This document shows positions 44,566 through 55,700 of a DNA stretch of 64,000 nucleotides, in pieces. Position numbers and translations under genes: made by a program. Positions within the stretch are counted from its first letter, which is position 1; every line of letters starts with the position of its first letter. The DNA is from Ignavibacteria bacterium (GTDB taxonomy: Bacteria > Bacteroidota > Ignavibacteria > Ignavibacteriales > Ignavibacteriaceae): NCBI GenBank assembly GCA_017302895.1, contig JAFLBV010000001.1:682001-746000 (forward strand). Reading direction: 5' to 3'. The notes under the pieces are model-generated. The model was not told where the DNA came from, searched no databases, and worked only from the letters and a program-made list of their open reading frames with translations.

Positions 44566-44597
44566 GTTGTGTAATTCTTTAAAAAGTCGTAAATTTG
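44566..44597 (+). promoter_or_regulatory. Bacteroidota-type promoter of rpmH-rnpA-yidC
   Basis: GTTG (TTG at 44567-44569), 20 bases, then TAAATTTG (44590-44597), matching the -33 TTTG / -7 TAnnTTTG promoter of Bacteroidota primary sigma factors. It ends 28 bases before the rpmH ATG. Confidence 0.7.
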
Positions 44598-44625
44598 CAG
44601 TCTTTAATGAAAAGGAGTTTTTGGA

Positions 44626-44778
44626 ATGAAAAGAACTTTCCAGCCAAGCAACAGAAAGAGAAGAAACAAACACGGCTTCAGAGAAAGAATGAGCAGTGTT
44701 GGTGGTAGAAAAGTATTGGCTAACCGCCGCAAAAAAGGAAGACACAAACTTACAGTAAGTGACGAGTCAAGATTTTGA
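44626..44778 (+). CDS. rpmH: 50S ribosomal protein L34
   Basis: 50 residues: [20 protein letters not shown] followed by [22 protein letters not shown], the near-invariant L34 sequence, with a short S-D-E-S-R-F tail. AAGGAG lies upstream of the ATG. Its stop overlaps the TTG start of rnpA by four bases (TTGA), the usual coupling of L34 and RNase P protein. Confidence 0.98.
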   Translation: MKRTFQPSNRKRRNKHGFRERMSSVGGRKVLANRRKKGRHKLTVSDESRF

Positions 44779-45191
44779 GTAAACTTTCTCTAAATAAAAG
44801 AGAAAGAATAAAAGGAAAAACATCCTTTGAAGAAATCTACACATCGGGCACAAAGTTAATATCTTCCGACAAGAGAGTACGGGCGATATATAAAGTTATT
44901 GAATCTGAAGAAAAGCCACAGATAAAAATTGCTGTGGCTGTTTCGAAAAAAGCCGGAAAAGCCTGGTTCCGAAACAGGATAAAGAGATTGCTCAGGGAAT
45001 CTTACAGGCTTAACAAGTTTGAAATTAATGGTCGGATAGATCAGAGAATAAGACTTTATATATTGCTCTCTCCCTACTCTTTTCTTGATAAAAACAAAAG
45101 ATACAGGCTCGCATATTTTACAGACAGTATTGTTGAAATTCTTAACAAGATCAGCTACAGCGTTAATAGAAACAATCCGGGTCTACAGTAG
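44775..45191 (+). CDS. rnpA: Ribonuclease P protein component
   Basis: 138 residues, TTG start inside the rpmH stop. Protein subunit of RNase P, which removes 5' leaders from tRNA precursors. Signature [10 protein letters not shown] near residue 75, after [10 protein letters not shown]. The early [12 protein letters not shown] segment is typical. The usual yidD gene between rnpA and yidC is missing: only 69 bases separate the stop from yidC. Confidence 0.96.
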   Translation: MSKLSLNKRERIKGKTSFEEIYTSGTKLISSDKRVRAIYKVIESEEKPQIKIAVAVSKKAGKAWFRNRIKRLLRESYRLNKFEINGRIDQRIRLYILLSPYSFLDKNKRYRLAYFTDSIVEILNKISYSVNRNNPGLQ

Positions 45192-45260
45192 CCCGCATCA
45201 GGACATTTACCCCCCGAACAACCTTTGCTTTTTACACAATAACAAGAATCAGGAAATTTA

Positions 45261-47126
45261 ATGGATAGACAAGCAACAATCGGCTTTATTTTGATTGGCT
45301 TGATATTAATGGTATGGTTATACTGGAGTACTCCGGAGACACCAAAAGACAACAAAACAAACAAAAAAGACAGTGTCAAGGTTATTGACTCTGCAAAAGC
45401 ATTAAAAGCGGATTCCCTCGCTGTTGTTAAAAAGGATTCGTCCGCCAAAGCAGTAAAAGAGAGTTCTTCCTCTGTACAGTTCTCTGCAGACACAGTTCCG
45501 GCAAGAACTATCACCATTGAGAACGATCTTGCCATTATGGAGTTTTCTTCCAAAGGCGGTACCCTTAAAAAGATTTACTTCAAGAACTATAAAAACTGGT
45601 TCAACGATACCCTCCCGGCAAACGCATCTCTGAAACAAAAATCTGTTCAAATCATGGATTATGAAAGAGGAAGCGGTTTAAGTCTGGAATTTATGGACAA
45701 TTCCGGGAAGTGGATCGACTCAAGAACGGTTAATTTTTCTGTAAATCTCAACAAGGACTCAATCGTTCTAAAGGGAAAAGATTCACTTGTTGTAGAATTT
45801 TCATCTAAAAAGGATTCAACCGGTGCGGGTTTTGGATTCCGGTATGTTATTAAAGGTGACGATTACGGACTTGGATTTGCCATTAAACTGAATAATCTCT
45901 CCAAAGTAATCTCAAGAAATCAGTATCAGGTATCTTGGAAAAACGGTCTCAACCATGTTGAACAATACATAAAAGATGAGTTAAATTACTCGAATGCGTC
46001 TGTTTTTTATGGTGATGAGCATATTACATTTTCATCAGAAAGCGGAAAAGAAGAAAAATCATCCGGCGTTGTGAGTTGGATAGCTGTAAAAAACAAATAC
46101 TTTACTTCGACAATTGTGCCGATTGGTGAAACCACACAGGGTTATGAGCTTTCTGCAAAGAACTACACAGTAAAACCTGATCACATTTGGAAAGTTTACG
46201 ATGCATCGGTTAGATTTGACTACAAGGGAAACAGCGACTCCGTAAACAACTTCCTGTTATATATTGGACCAGCAGACTATAATATCCTTAAGGGATATGG
46301 AAACAATCTTACCGAGATAGTTGAGTTTGGAAGCTTCTTTGGGATCAAATTTCTTGTAAGACCGATAGCTGAATATTTCCTTCTGCCTTTGTTTATTTTC
46401 CTCTATTCCTTTATTCCTAACTACGGAATAGTAATAATAATTTTCTCATTGATCATAAAAATCATCCTTTATCCGCTGACAAAGAACACTTTCCAGTCGA
46501 TGAAAAAGATGCAGATGCTTCAACCAAAGATTGCTGAAATCAAAGAGAAATACAAAGACGATCCGACCAAGGTTCAAAAAGAAACGATGGCGCTGTATTC
46601 CACATACGGCATAAATCCTGCCGGTGGATGTCTCCCCATGATTCTGCAGATGCCTATCTTTATCGCACTTTTTGGTACTTTCCAGACTGCAATCCAGTTG
46701 AGAGGTGAAGGATTTATCTTTTGGATACACGATCTTTCACGACCCGATGTTCTTTTTAGTCTTCCTTTTACAATTCCAATTTTTGGTGTACAGGAAATTT
46801 CAGGACTCGCTCTTCTTATGGGTGTGACAACATTCATACAGCAGAAGATGACCACAAAAGATCCATCTCAGAAAGCGCTGGTTTACATAATGCCGATTGT
46901 CCTGACCATCCTGTTTATGACTTTCCCGTCAGGTCTTAACCTCTATTATTTCATGTTTAACCTTTTCTCCATTCTCCAACAGCAGTATATAAATAAATAC
47001 GGGAAACAGGAAGAGCTTGTTCCAATACCTGCTGAAAAGAGAAAAAAAGGTTTTATGGCAAAATTAACCGAAGCTGCTGAGAAGAGTGCTCAGTCTCAAC
47101 AGCAACAAAAAAAGAAGAAAAAATAA
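45261..47126 (+). CDS. yidC: Membrane protein insertase YidC
   Basis: 621 residues. Inserts and folds inner-membrane proteins, alone or with SecYEG. An N-terminal helix (I-G-F-I-L-I-G-L-I-L-M-V-W-L-Y), a Lys/Ser-rich linker, the large periplasmic beta domain (about 80-360) and the conserved C-terminal five-helix core from about 375 (K-F-L-V-R-P-I-A-E-Y; N-P-A-G-G-C-L-P-M-I-L-Q-M-P-I-F-I-A-L). The tail is a run of Gln and Lys that would bind ribosomes. Gram-negative type, as expected for the P1 domain. Third gene of the rpmH operon. Confidence 0.97.
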   Translation: MDRQATIGFILIGLILMVWLYWSTPETPKDNKTNKKDSVKVIDSAKALKADSLAVVKKDSSAKAVKESSSSVQFSADTVPARTITIENDLAIMEFSSKGGTLKKIYFKNYKNWFNDTLPANASLKQKSVQIMDYERGSGLSLEFMDNSGKWIDSRTVNFSVNLNKDSIVLKGKDSLVVEFSSKKDSTGAGFGFRYVIKGDDYGLGFAIKLNNLSKVISRNQYQVSWKNGLNHVEQYIKDELNYSNASVFYGDEHITFSSESGKEEKSSGVVSWIAVKNKYFTSTIVPIGETTQGYELSAKNYTVKPDHIWKVYDASVRFDYKGNSDSVNNFLLYIGPADYNILKGYGNNLTEIVEFGSFFGIKFLVRPIAEYFLLPLFIFLYSFIPNYGIVIIIFSLIIKIILYPLTKNTFQSMKKMQMLQPKIAEIKEKYKDDPTKVQKETMALYSTYGINPAGGCLPMILQMPIFIALFGTFQTAIQLRGEGFIFWIHDLSRPDVLFSLPFTIPIFGVQEISGLALLMGVTTFIQQKMTTKDPSQKALVYIMPIVLTILFMTFPSGLNLYYFMFNLFSILQQQYINKYGKQEELVPIPAEKRKKGFMAKLTEAAEKSAQSQQQQKKKKK

Positions 47127-47154
47127 CGGTCATCAAGCATAAAGATGCATTTTA

Positions 47155-49887
47155 ATGAAAACCGTTCGAATACCCTCAATGAGGGTAAAAACATTCATAT
47201 TTATTCTGTTTTTGAGTGTATCGCTATATTCTCAGTATAGCGATACACTTAAACTTAAACTGGATTACCGCAAAGTTACCCACCCGTTTGGAATCGAGTA
47301 TAAAGAACCGGTCCTCTATCCTCCCATAACATATGTTTTAAGTGGAGGGGGTGCCAGAGGCATTGCCCAGATTGGCGTGTTGAAGGCTTTGGAGGAAAAA
47401 GGAATTTATCCCAACTCCGTGGTTGCAACAAGCATTGGAAGTATTGTCGGAGGTTTATATTCTCTCGGATACTCAGTGGATGATCTTGATTCACTCGCCG
47501 GCACCATTGACTGGAACTCCATTATATCTCTCAACTACCGGGAAAACAGAAACAATCTTTTTGTTGATCAGAAAATTACCGAAGATAAAGCTGTATTTTC
47601 GCTTCGTCTCGATGGTCTTACACCCCTGATTCCGAACTCAATCAACGACGGCCAAAAACTTCTCAACCAGTTGAATCTCCTCTCATTCCAATCACCCATT
47701 GGGGTCAGATACAATTTTGACGACCTTGAATACAAGTTTAGAGCCGTCTGTACCGACCTCGAATCGGGTAGCCCGTATGTTATAAATTCAGGATCGATTT
47801 CGAAAGCAATAAGAGCAAGTTCCAGTGTCTCGTTTTTCCTTTCGCCGGTTGAATATGATACAGTACTTCTGGCTGATGGCGGACTTGTAGCAAACATCCC
47901 GGTTTCTATTGCCAAAGGAATGTCAAATGGTTTGATACTTGCTGTCAATTCCACAAGTCCTCTTAATCCTAAAGACAGACTTAAAAACCCGCTGGTACTC
48001 GCTGATCAGTTCTTGAGCATTCCCATGAAAAAACTGAATGAAAAGGAGTTACGCCTCGCTGATGTTTTAGTTACTCCGGAGATAGGCGATAAAAATTCCG
48101 GCGACTTTTCAGGGTTTGACTCTCTTATTAAAGCCGGATATGAAGCAGGAAAAATAGCGGCTCAACAACTTCAGCAAAAGATAGATTCTGTTATTTATAC
48201 ATCTTTTGCTTCCGGTGACATGGTTATCGATAATTTGTATCCTCATCCGGAATGTAAATATGCCGAAGGACTGATTTCAAAAGCCTCCAAAAACGGCAGA
48301 GTCAAACTGTCTGATATTTACAGAGAGCTTGTTTTTTTAGAGAAAAAATCAGGATTCGAAGAAACAAAAGCATCCTTGTTCAGAACACCCGAAGGGAAAA
48401 ACATCCTCAGAATAGAGCCATATCTTTACCCGGTTGTTTCAAAAATCAAAATAAAGATCGACGGTCAGGATTCCGTGCTTTCAGATTCCTCATCCATACT
48501 TTCGGTCGGAAAACCTTTTTCACCACTTGCAGCAATTGCTTATATCAAAGAGATCATTAAAGGATTCAGAAACCAGGGGAACGCCCTCTTTTCTCTTATG
48601 AAGGCTGATTTTAACAAAGAAAACGGCGAGTTGAGTCTCGAGTTTGACGGCGGAAAAATTGCTGAAATAGAATTAAACGGTCACATCAACACAAACCCTA
48701 CAGTAATACTAAGAGAAATCCCTATTGAACCTGGTGATAATCTTGATGTGGAAAAACTGAAAAGCGGACTCGAAAACCTCTACTCGACAGATCTGTTTGA
48801 AAACTTTACTGTGAATGTCGTTAAAAGAGACGGTAAAAACATTCTCCAAATTCAGGTTGATGAAAAGATATCACAGATTGCGCGTTTCGGGTTTAAGGTT
48901 GATAATGAAAATGCACCACAGTTAAACATCGATATCCGGGATGCCAATATCTTTTCGACCGGGGGGGAGCTTGGTCTGATATTCTTCATCAGTCCAAGGA
49001 AATTTTCAGCAGAACTTGAATCAAGAGCCAACCGGCTTTTCGATACATACCTGACATATAAACTTGGATTCCATTATTCACAGAGAGATATTTTTACATA
49101 TCGTGATGACCCGGCAGGATCGTCCACATTTTATACCCGGTCACAGTTTGGCGAATACAGGCAGTCGCTTGCGGGGGTTTCTTTTTGGCTGGGAACCCAG
49201 GTAGGCAGGTTTGGTAATTTTATCGGAAAAGCAAAGTATGAGCTCAACAGAATCGAAAACATAACAGCCAGTGAGCCGCTTGTTTTTGATAATCCTGTAT
49301 TCAGCCTCAACTTTTCCACCACCATTGATACAAAAAACAAATATCCATATCCGACAGATGGAATTCTTTTTAACGGCTATTATGAAACGGCATTCAATTT
49401 CATAAAAGCATCCACAGGCTACACATCCTTCGGTGCAAAGTTTGAGGGTTATCTTGGAATAACAAAATCCAGCACCGTTTCAACAACCGCAGAAATAGCT
49501 TTCGCCGACAAGACACTTCCTCTTACGCAACAGTTTTCACTCGGTGGATTACGGTCTTTCTACGGCATGTATCAGGACGAATTCAGGGGACGGCAACTCT
49601 TCAAACTTGGCGTTGACTACAGATATAAACTCCCATTTAAAATCTTTTTCGACACCTATGTAAGTGCAGGCTATAACATAGGATCAATCTGGGAAGAGGA
49701 AGAAAAAATTAAACTCGGTGATTTAAGGCATGCACTTGGTATCGGATTGTCTTTCGATACACCTGTTGGTCCGGCGGATTTTGCGATCGGAAGAACATTC
49801 CTTTTTGTTAAAAACATAACAGAAGGATTAAGTCCCATCTCCTGGGGACCTGTTGTGTTCTACTTCTCCATCGGGTTTTACTATTGA
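47155..49887 (+). CDS. Patatin-like phospholipase fused to POTRA and BamA-like barrel
   Basis: 910 residues. Signal peptide (to about residue 27), patatin domain (about 55-330) with the oxyanion loop G-G-G-A-R-G, nucleophile box A-T-S-I-G-S near 102 (the usual first Gly of G-x-S-x-G is Ala) and the catalytic Asp in D-G-G near 242; POTRA-like segments (about 420-590, I-E-L-N-G-H-I-N-T-N-P) and a 16-strand outer-membrane barrel to the end (final F-Y-F-S-I-G-F-Y-Y). Resembles type Vd autotransporters (PlpD) in Bacteroidota layout. Likely an outer-membrane lipase or lysophospholipase. Two strong hairpins lie in the first 30 codons. It follows yidC by 28 bases. Confidence 0.9.
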   Translation: MKTVRIPSMRVKTFIFILFLSVSLYSQYSDTLKLKLDYRKVTHPFGIEYKEPVLYPPITYVLSGGGARGIAQIGVLKALEEKGIYPNSVVATSIGSIVGGLYSLGYSVDDLDSLAGTIDWNSIISLNYRENRNNLFVDQKITEDKAVFSLRLDGLTPLIPNSINDGQKLLNQLNLLSFQSPIGVRYNFDDLEYKFRAVCTDLESGSPYVINSGSISKAIRASSSVSFFLSPVEYDTVLLADGGLVANIPVSIAKGMSNGLILAVNSTSPLNPKDRLKNPLVLADQFLSIPMKKLNEKELRLADVLVTPEIGDKNSGDFSGFDSLIKAGYEAGKIAAQQLQQKIDSVIYTSFASGDMVIDNLYPHPECKYAEGLISKASKNGRVKLSDIYRELVFLEKKSGFEETKASLFRTPEGKNILRIEPYLYPVVSKIKIKIDGQDSVLSDSSSILSVGKPFSPLAAIAYIKEIIKGFRNQGNALFSLMKADFNKENGELSLEFDGGKIAEIELNGHINTNPTVILREIPIEPGDNLDVEKLKSGLENLYSTDLFENFTVNVVKRDGKNILQIQVDEKISQIARFGFKVDNENAPQLNIDIRDANIFSTGGELGLIFFISPRKFSAELESRANRLFDTYLTYKLGFHYSQRDIFTYRDDPAGSSTFYTRSQFGEYRQSLAGVSFWLGTQVGRFGNFIGKAKYELNRIENITASEPLVFDNPVFSLNFSTTIDTKNKYPYPTDGILFNGYYETAFNFIKASTGYTSFGAKFEGYLGITKSSTVSTTAEIAFADKTLPLTQQFSLGGLRSFYGMYQDEFRGRQLFKLGVDYRYKLPFKIFFDTYVSAGYNIGSIWEEEEKIKLGDLRHALGIGLSFDTPVGPADFAIGRTFLFVKNITEGLSPISWGPVVFYFSIGFYY
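47216..47248 (+). promoter_or_regulatory. Perfect 13-bp stem-loop within the start of the patatin gene
   Basis: GTGTATCGCTATA (47216-47228), loop TTCTCAG, TATAGCGATACAC (47236-47248). A smaller palindrome ACCCTCA-A-TGAGGGT lies at 47172-47186, around an internal ATG. Both are inside coding sequence for the signal peptide and could control translation. Confidence 0.55.
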
Positions 49888-49997
49888 TCCCGGGTAGGGC
49901 AAAGATTGCGTCACAAAGAAATAGAATTGGAATCAATAAATTATAATCGGGTTTTAATTAATTTTTAATTGGACAGAAAGTCAGAAACAGGAATAAG

Positions 49998-50555
49998 ATG
50001 GAAGCTAAAATCAGATCGACCACGATAATCGGGATAATTCATAACGGCGTTGCGGCAATTGGTGGTGATGGTCAGGTCACTCTTGGCAATACAATCATGA
50101 AACACAACGCAATGAAAATCAGAAAGATATCGGGTGGTAAAGTTTTGTGTGGGTTTGCGGGTGCATCTGCAGATGCCTTCACTCTGATGGAGAGATTTGA
50201 AGACAAACTGGAGCAATACAGAGGAAATGTAAACCGTGCCGCTGTTGAACTTGCCAAAGAGTGGAGAACTGACAGATACCTCCGCAAACTTGAAGCTCTC
50301 CTTGCTGTTGTATCAGCCGATACAGCCCTTATAATCTCCGGAAACGGTGATGTAATTGAGCCTCAGGATAAAATTGTAGCTATTGGCTCGGGCGGAAACT
50401 TTGCTCTGGCTGCGGCAAAAATGCTTAAGAAATTCAGTACCCTCTCTGCGAAGGAAATTGTAAAAGAAAGTCTGGAAACGGCTTCGGAAATCTGTATTTA
50501 TACAAACAAAAATATTGTCGTCGAAACCATAGAAAACCAAGAGGAGACGCATTGA
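49998..50555 (+). CDS. hslV: ATP-dependent protease subunit HslV
   Basis: 185 residues. Proteasome-like peptidase that degrades unfolded proteins with HslU. The N-terminal S-T-T-I-I-G-I is where the active-site Thr becomes exposed; G-D-G-Q-V-T and G-S-G-G-N-F-A are conserved. Good ribosome site AGGAAT upstream. Its stop overlaps the hslU TTG start (TTGA). Confidence 0.96.
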   Translation: MEAKIRSTTIIGIIHNGVAAIGGDGQVTLGNTIMKHNAMKIRKISGGKVLCGFAGASADAFTLMERFEDKLEQYRGNVNRAAVELAKEWRTDRYLRKLEALLAVVSADTALIISGNGDVIEPQDKIVAIGSGGNFALAAAKMLKKFSTLSAKEIVKESLETASEICIYTNKNIVVETIENQEETH

Positions 50556-51919
50556 ATCCCTACAGTAACAATGACTTGACACCAACAAAAATAGTTGGGG
50601 AGTTGAATAAATACATCATCGGACAGGATGATGCAAAAAGAGCAGTGGCAATTGCACTCAGAAACAGATGGAGACGGCAGCAAATCCAGGGAGCCATAAA
50701 AGATGAGATAATGCCCAACAACATCATTCTCATCGGACCCACCGGTGTCGGTAAAACAGAGATTGCACGAAGACTCGCAAAACTCGTGGATGCTCCTTTT
50801 GTGAAAGTGGAGGCATCCAAATTTACAGAGGTTGGATATGTCGGCAGGGATGTGGAGTCAATTGTCAGAGACCTCGTCGAGTTTTCCGTAAATTTGGTAA
50901 AATCGGAAAAGACTGCTGAAGTAAGAACTAAGGCAGTTGCCCTCGCAGAAGAACGGATTCTTGATATACTGATTCCGCCGGTGAGGAAAAACTTTTCCGG
51001 TGAACCCGAGGAGGAGCAGGGAAGTGATGCATATCAGAATCAGAAAACCCGTGAATGGATGAGAGAAAAACTCAGAAATGGCGAACTCGATGATAAAATG
51101 GTTGAGTACGACATTCAACAGGCGGCAGTTGGGATGCAGGTTATGGGTCCGTTTGGTGGCGATGATCTCGGTATAAATATTCAGGAAATCATGTCATCCA
51201 TGATGCCCAAGAAAAAGAAGAAAAGAAAAACCACCATCAGAGAAGCCCGCGATTTGATGACAGAGGAAGAAGCTCAAAAACTGATCGATCTCGATTCCGT
51301 TTACAAAGAAGCTATCATGCGTGCGGAAAACACCGGGATTGTGTTTATAGATGAGATTGACAAGATAGCCGGTGGTGGCAAAGGGAACGGACCGGATGTA
51401 TCCCGAGAGGGAGTGCAGAGGGATCTTCTTCCTATAGTCGAGGGTTCCAATGTGAACACCAAGTACGGAGTTGTTAAAACCGATCATGTCCTCTTTATAG
51501 CCTCGGGTGCGTTTCATGTTTCGAAACCTTCCGATTTAATTCCGGAACTTCAGGGTCGTTTTCCTATCAGGGTAGAACTTAAGAGTCTGACCGAGGATGA
51601 TTTTATCAAAATTTTGACGATTCCACAAAATGCTCTTTTGAAGCAGTATGCAGCTCTTCTTGAAGTAGAAGGGGTCAGGGTGGAGTTTAAAGAGGATGGT
51701 ATAAGAGAAACCGCTCGACTCGCACAAAAGGCAAACGAGCAGGTTGAGAACATTGGTGCGAGAAGGCTTCACACAATTCTTACAACTCTTCTTGATGAGA
51801 TTTTGTTTAATGTGCCCGATATAATGCCGGATCATTTAATAGAGATTACCGGTGAGATGGTGAGACAAAAACTTGAAAAAATAGTAACCGATCGCGATCT
51901 TAGCAAATATATATTATAA
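50552..51919 (+). CDS. hslU: ATP-dependent protease ATPase subunit HslU
   Basis: 455 residues. AAA+ unfoldase that feeds HslV. L-T-P-T-K-I-V at the start, Walker A G-P-T-G-V-G-K-T near 64, intermediate I domain (about 115-245; shorter, with a basic run K-K-K-K-K-R-K), Walker B I-V-F-I-D-E-I-D near 265, C-terminal D-R-D-L-S-K-Y-I-L that docks into HslV. TTG start preceded by GAGGAG; overlapping hslV stop by four bases implies translational coupling. Confidence 0.97.
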   Translation: MNPYSNNDLTPTKIVGELNKYIIGQDDAKRAVAIALRNRWRRQQIQGAIKDEIMPNNIILIGPTGVGKTEIARRLAKLVDAPFVKVEASKFTEVGYVGRDVESIVRDLVEFSVNLVKSEKTAEVRTKAVALAEERILDILIPPVRKNFSGEPEEEQGSDAYQNQKTREWMREKLRNGELDDKMVEYDIQQAAVGMQVMGPFGGDDLGINIQEIMSSMMPKKKKKRKTTIREARDLMTEEEAQKLIDLDSVYKEAIMRAENTGIVFIDEIDKIAGGGKGNGPDVSREGVQRDLLPIVEGSNVNTKYGVVKTDHVLFIASGAFHVSKPSDLIPELQGRFPIRVELKSLTEDDFIKILTIPQNALLKQYAALLEVEGVRVEFKEDGIRETARLAQKANEQVENIGARRLHTILTTLLDEILFNVPDIMPDHLIEITGEMVRQKLEKIVTDRDLSKYIL

Positions 51920-51920
51920 C

Positions 51921-51953
51921 AAAAAGCGACCGGTTGGTTCCGGTCGCCTTTTC
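51921..51953. terminator. Bidirectional terminator between hslU and mscL
   Basis: GCGACCGG (51926-51933) pairs with CCGGTCGC (51940-51947); A-run before and TTTTC after suit both strands. Confidence 0.9.
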
Positions 51954-51962
51954 TCTAATTCT

Positions 51963-52376
51963 CTATTTTTTTAGCAAATCTCTAATTTCAGTAAGGAGTA
52001 CAATATCCTCAGCCGGTGGTTTAGGCGCAGCAGGAGCGGCTTCTTCCTTCTTTTTCATTGAGTTGATTCCCTTTACGACTAAAAAGATCACAAAAGCAAT
52101 TATCAAAAATTCAACTGCGGTATTAATAAAAGCACCGTAGCTGATATAAACAGGGTCAACCACCTTGTCACCATCTTTCGAACCGGCTTTAAGCAATACC
52201 TTCAGGTTTTTGAAGTCTACACCACCAAGAATAAGACCTATCGGTGGCATCACAACATCATTAATAAACGATGCAACTATTTTTCCAAAAGCTCCGCCAA
52301 TGATAACGCCGACTGCCAGATCAATCACATTGCCGCGCATCGCGAATTTTTTGAATTCAGAAAAGAAACTGTTCAT
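51963..52376 (-). CDS. mscL: Large-conductance mechanosensitive channel MscL
   Basis: 137 residues. Pentameric channel that opens under high membrane tension to release solutes. [20 protein letters not shown] near the start with the TM1 motif, second helix about 77-98, and a C-terminal helix (L-L-T-E-I-R-D-L-L). A Pro/Ala-rich linker (about 112-122) precedes the last helix. Confidence 0.97.
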   Translation of the reverse strand: MNSFFSEFKKFAMRGNVIDLAVGVIIGGAFGKIVASFINDVVMPPIGLILGGVDFKNLKVLLKAGSKDGDKVVDPVYISYGAFINTAVEFLIIAFVIFLVVKGINSMKKKEEAAPAAPKPPAEDIVLLTEIRDLLKK

Positions 52377-52492
52377 ACTGCTTTCCTTATTTTAAATAAT
52401 TAATAAGTAAAAATAAACTTTTTTGTGAATTTCTTCGCTTTTGAAACCTAAACGAATTTAAAGCATCCAACAGAAAAATGAAATGGAGATTT

Positions 52493-52702
52493 ATGAATAG
52501 AAAAAAAATAATCAGCATGACTGCCGGGATTTTACTTGGCGGACTGGCAGGATACGGATATTATTATTTTATCGGATGTAAAAACGGTTGTCCGATTCAG
52601 AGTAATGCACTCTACACCACCTTGTACGGGGCATTCACAGGTTTTGTGATGACATTTTCATTTAAAAAAGAGAAGACAGATAAAGATAACCCGCAGGAAT
52701 AG
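52493..52702 (+). CDS. DUF6132 small membrane protein
   Basis: 69 residues from ATG 52493, which has GGAG four bases upstream; an ATG at 52478 would add five residues but has no ribosome site. Two helices (about 5-24 and 40-57) and between them Y-Y-F-I-G-C-K-N-G-C-P-I-Q-S-N-A-L-Y, the two-Cys signature of the DUF6132 family. The Cys pair may bind a metal or form a disulfide. Function unknown. Confidence 0.8.
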   Translation: MNRKKIISMTAGILLGGLAGYGYYYFIGCKNGCPIQSNALYTTLYGAFTGFVMTFSFKKEKTDKDNPQE

Positions 52703-52710
52703 CACGCGGC

Positions 52711-55700
52711 TTATTCTGTTTCTTCCTTTTTCACACCATAAAGATTCATAATCTGCTGAAACAAATCCATAAGATAATCGATAGCTCTTTCCGGGGTTTC
52801 GTATGTATTCTCAATTATTAATTTCATGGAATCGCGCTGCTGATCAAATTTGATTGAGTCCCTGAGTTTTGTCATTACGAGATGTAGCAGGACTTTAAAA
52901 TTGTATTCGTAGAACTCTTCCCTGTCTTTGTGAGGGAGTACCAACATTATTCGGTTGCGTTGGATTATTACTCTGTCGAACATCGCCCACGATGCATAAT
53001 ACCGCATCCGGGCTGTCATGACAAGCCTTTTAGCTGTTATCGGAAGAAGTCCAAACCTGTCACTCAGTTCTTCCTTTATATCATCAATTTCTTTAAGGGT
53101 GCCTGCAGAGATGAGGGAGGTGTAGAAGTTTAACCTGTCAGTCTGATCTGGCATAAACTGTTCGGGTATTCCTATCTCAAAGAATGTATCGATTTTTGGA
53201 TCGGTTCTCTGAGTGGATTTACCAAGATGTTTGAATACTTCCTTAAACTCGGTATGTTTCAGTTCCTCAACTGCTTCACCCACAAGTTTCATATACATAT
53301 CGAACCCAACATCTGTGATAAAGCCGCTTTGTTCTGTACCGAGAAGGTTACCTGCACCGCGGATTTCGAGGTCTCTCATTGCGAGATTAAATCCCGCACC
53401 AAGTTCGTTAAACTCCTCAATCGCTCTTAAACGCTTCAATGTTTGCTTCTTCAGTGCGGTCAGGGAAGGAACGAGGAAGAATGCATAAGCCTGTCTGTCG
53501 GACCTTCCCACTCTTCCTCTCAACTGATGAAGTTCGGCAAGACCAAAACGGTCGGCTCTGTTTACGATAATTGTGTTCACATTCGGGATATCGATTCCCG
53601 ATTCGATAATTTTGGTGGAAAGAAGAACATTAAATTTTCTTTGCAGGAAGCCGTGGATCACATCCTCGAGCTGGTCGGGGGTCATTCTTCCGTGAGCAAC
53701 TCCGATAATTGCTTCGGGCACAAATCGTTTTATGTAATCGCCAAGTTTGTGGATCGACATTATTCTGTCGTGGACAATATATACCTGTCCGTTTCGGGCA
53801 AACTCGGAGAGCAGCCATTCGCGAATTTTCCTGATGTCGAAAAGATCAACTTTTGTGTAGACAGGTTGTCTGTTTGCCGGAGGTGTCGCCATTATCGAAA
53901 GGTCGCGTGCACCGTGAAGGGAGAAATTAAGAGTTCTCGGTATAGGTGTAGCTGTGAGGGTGAGAGTATCGACATTCACTCTCATCGAACGGAGTTTCTC
54001 CTTTGCCTTCACACCGAACCTGTGTTCCTCGTCGATTATAAGCAAGCCCAAATCCTTGAATTCGATGTCTTTTGAAATGAGGCGGTGGGTACCGATAACT
54101 ATATCCACTTCCCCTTGTTTCAGTTTTTCCACGATCTCTTTTTGTCGCACCTTCGACTGGAATCTTGACATCACTTCCACCCGTACCGGGAACTGGTTCA
54201 ACCTGTCCCGAAAGGTATTATAGTGCTGTTCAGCCAGGATTGTTGTTGGAACAAGTACACTAACCTGTTTGTTGTCCTGAACTGCTTTAAAAGCAGCTCT
54301 GACTGCCACCTCGGTTTTTCCAAAACCGACATCGCCGCAGACCAGTCTGTCCATGGGGCTGACGCTCTCCATATCCTCTTTTATTTCATTCGTCACTTTT
54401 ATCTGATCGGGGGTATCCTCATAAATAAAAGAAGCTTCAAGTTCTTTTTGCCAGACGGTATCCCCGGCGAACGAAAAACCTTTTGTCGATTTCCTTCTTG
54501 CATACAATTCTATCAAATCCCTTGCGATATCACGGATTTTTTTCTTCGCCTTGGTTTTTGCATTCTCCCAGGTGTTGGTGCCCAGAATTGATATTCGGGG
54601 TTCCACTCCCTCTTTCGACGAATATTTTTTCACAAGGTGCAGGTAGTTCAGGTTCACAAAAACCACTCCACCCTCACCAAAAAGGAGCTTCATAGATTCC
54701 TGTTCCATATCACCGATTTTAACGGTATGAAGACCCGCGTATCTTCCGATTCCATACTCTTCGTGTACCACAAAATCGCCCGGCTTAATCGATGCAAGTT
54801 CATTTCTTCTCGACTTGACCGCTCTTTTGTAGGAGACGATTTTTGTTCTGAACGGTTTACCAAAAATCTGATAGTCGGAGAGAATCAAAACTTTTTCGGA
54901 CTTAAGGAAGAACCCCTCCTTTAGGGGAAGCATCGTAAACTTTATTGTCCCGTCTTCGATCATCAAACCGAATTCATCTTTTGCGTTGTAGATGAGATCT
55001 TTAAGTCTGTCGAACTGGATATCATTTTCCACAGCTATATTAACGCTGTACCCGTTTTCAGAAAACTGGGTGAGGGTTTTAAACAAAAGAGCATAATTGG
55101 AATTTATGGATGGAGCAGCGGCAATATCCAGACCAAGAGAGTTTTCAATCGAAAGTCCTGATTCAACGAGCCAGGTGTTTCCCCCTTTTTTCATAATATC
55201 AGAAAAGGCGATTTTGGCAGATTTTTCTATCTCATCAACCTCGGCAACATCTTCAGGAAACTCATCGAGGAATGCATCTTCGTTGTAGAGGGGTTCACTG
55301 ACAGAGTCAGCCTCTACTTCATCATCAGGGGCGGAAATCTTCACTTCCTTGTAGGAAGCTTCACGCAGGTAGTAATCGTCTGCAATTATCAGGGAGTCGG
55401 TAACATAGTCGAAAATATCATCATTAAATGTATTCTCATCGTTTGTGGAGAGCTCTTCCAGTTCAGGTGAAATGGTAGCCGAATCGACCATCTGTACCGA
55501 TCTTTGATTCTCCGGATCGAAAAACCTGATTGACTCGATGAAATCACCATCGAACTCAATACGGACAGGCATCGATTCACTATGCGACCAAAAATCAATT
55601 ATAGCTCCCCTTTGAGCGAAGAAGCCACTCTCCTCCACATATTTCTCTCGCTTGTAGTTATATCCCGCGAGGAGCGCTACAAACTTGTCGTATGATATCG

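Larger units (their letters stand above)
44229..44625. other. Proposed replication origin (oriC)
   Basis: 397 bases between divergent dnaA and rpmH. Four DnaA boxes on the plus strand: TTATCCACA at 44232 and 44460, TTATCAACA at 44308 and 44449. Three GTGAAAC repeats at 44404, 44414 and 44425 are spaced 10-11 bases, one helical turn. The right part (44505-44590) is extremely AT-rich and could be the unwinding element. The rpmH promoter sits at its right edge. Confidence 0.85.

Noticed and set aside
45192..45260. A yidD gene between rnpA and yidC
   Set aside because: Only 69 bases; no frame gives the expected C-R-F-x-P-x-C-S or C-H-P motifs.
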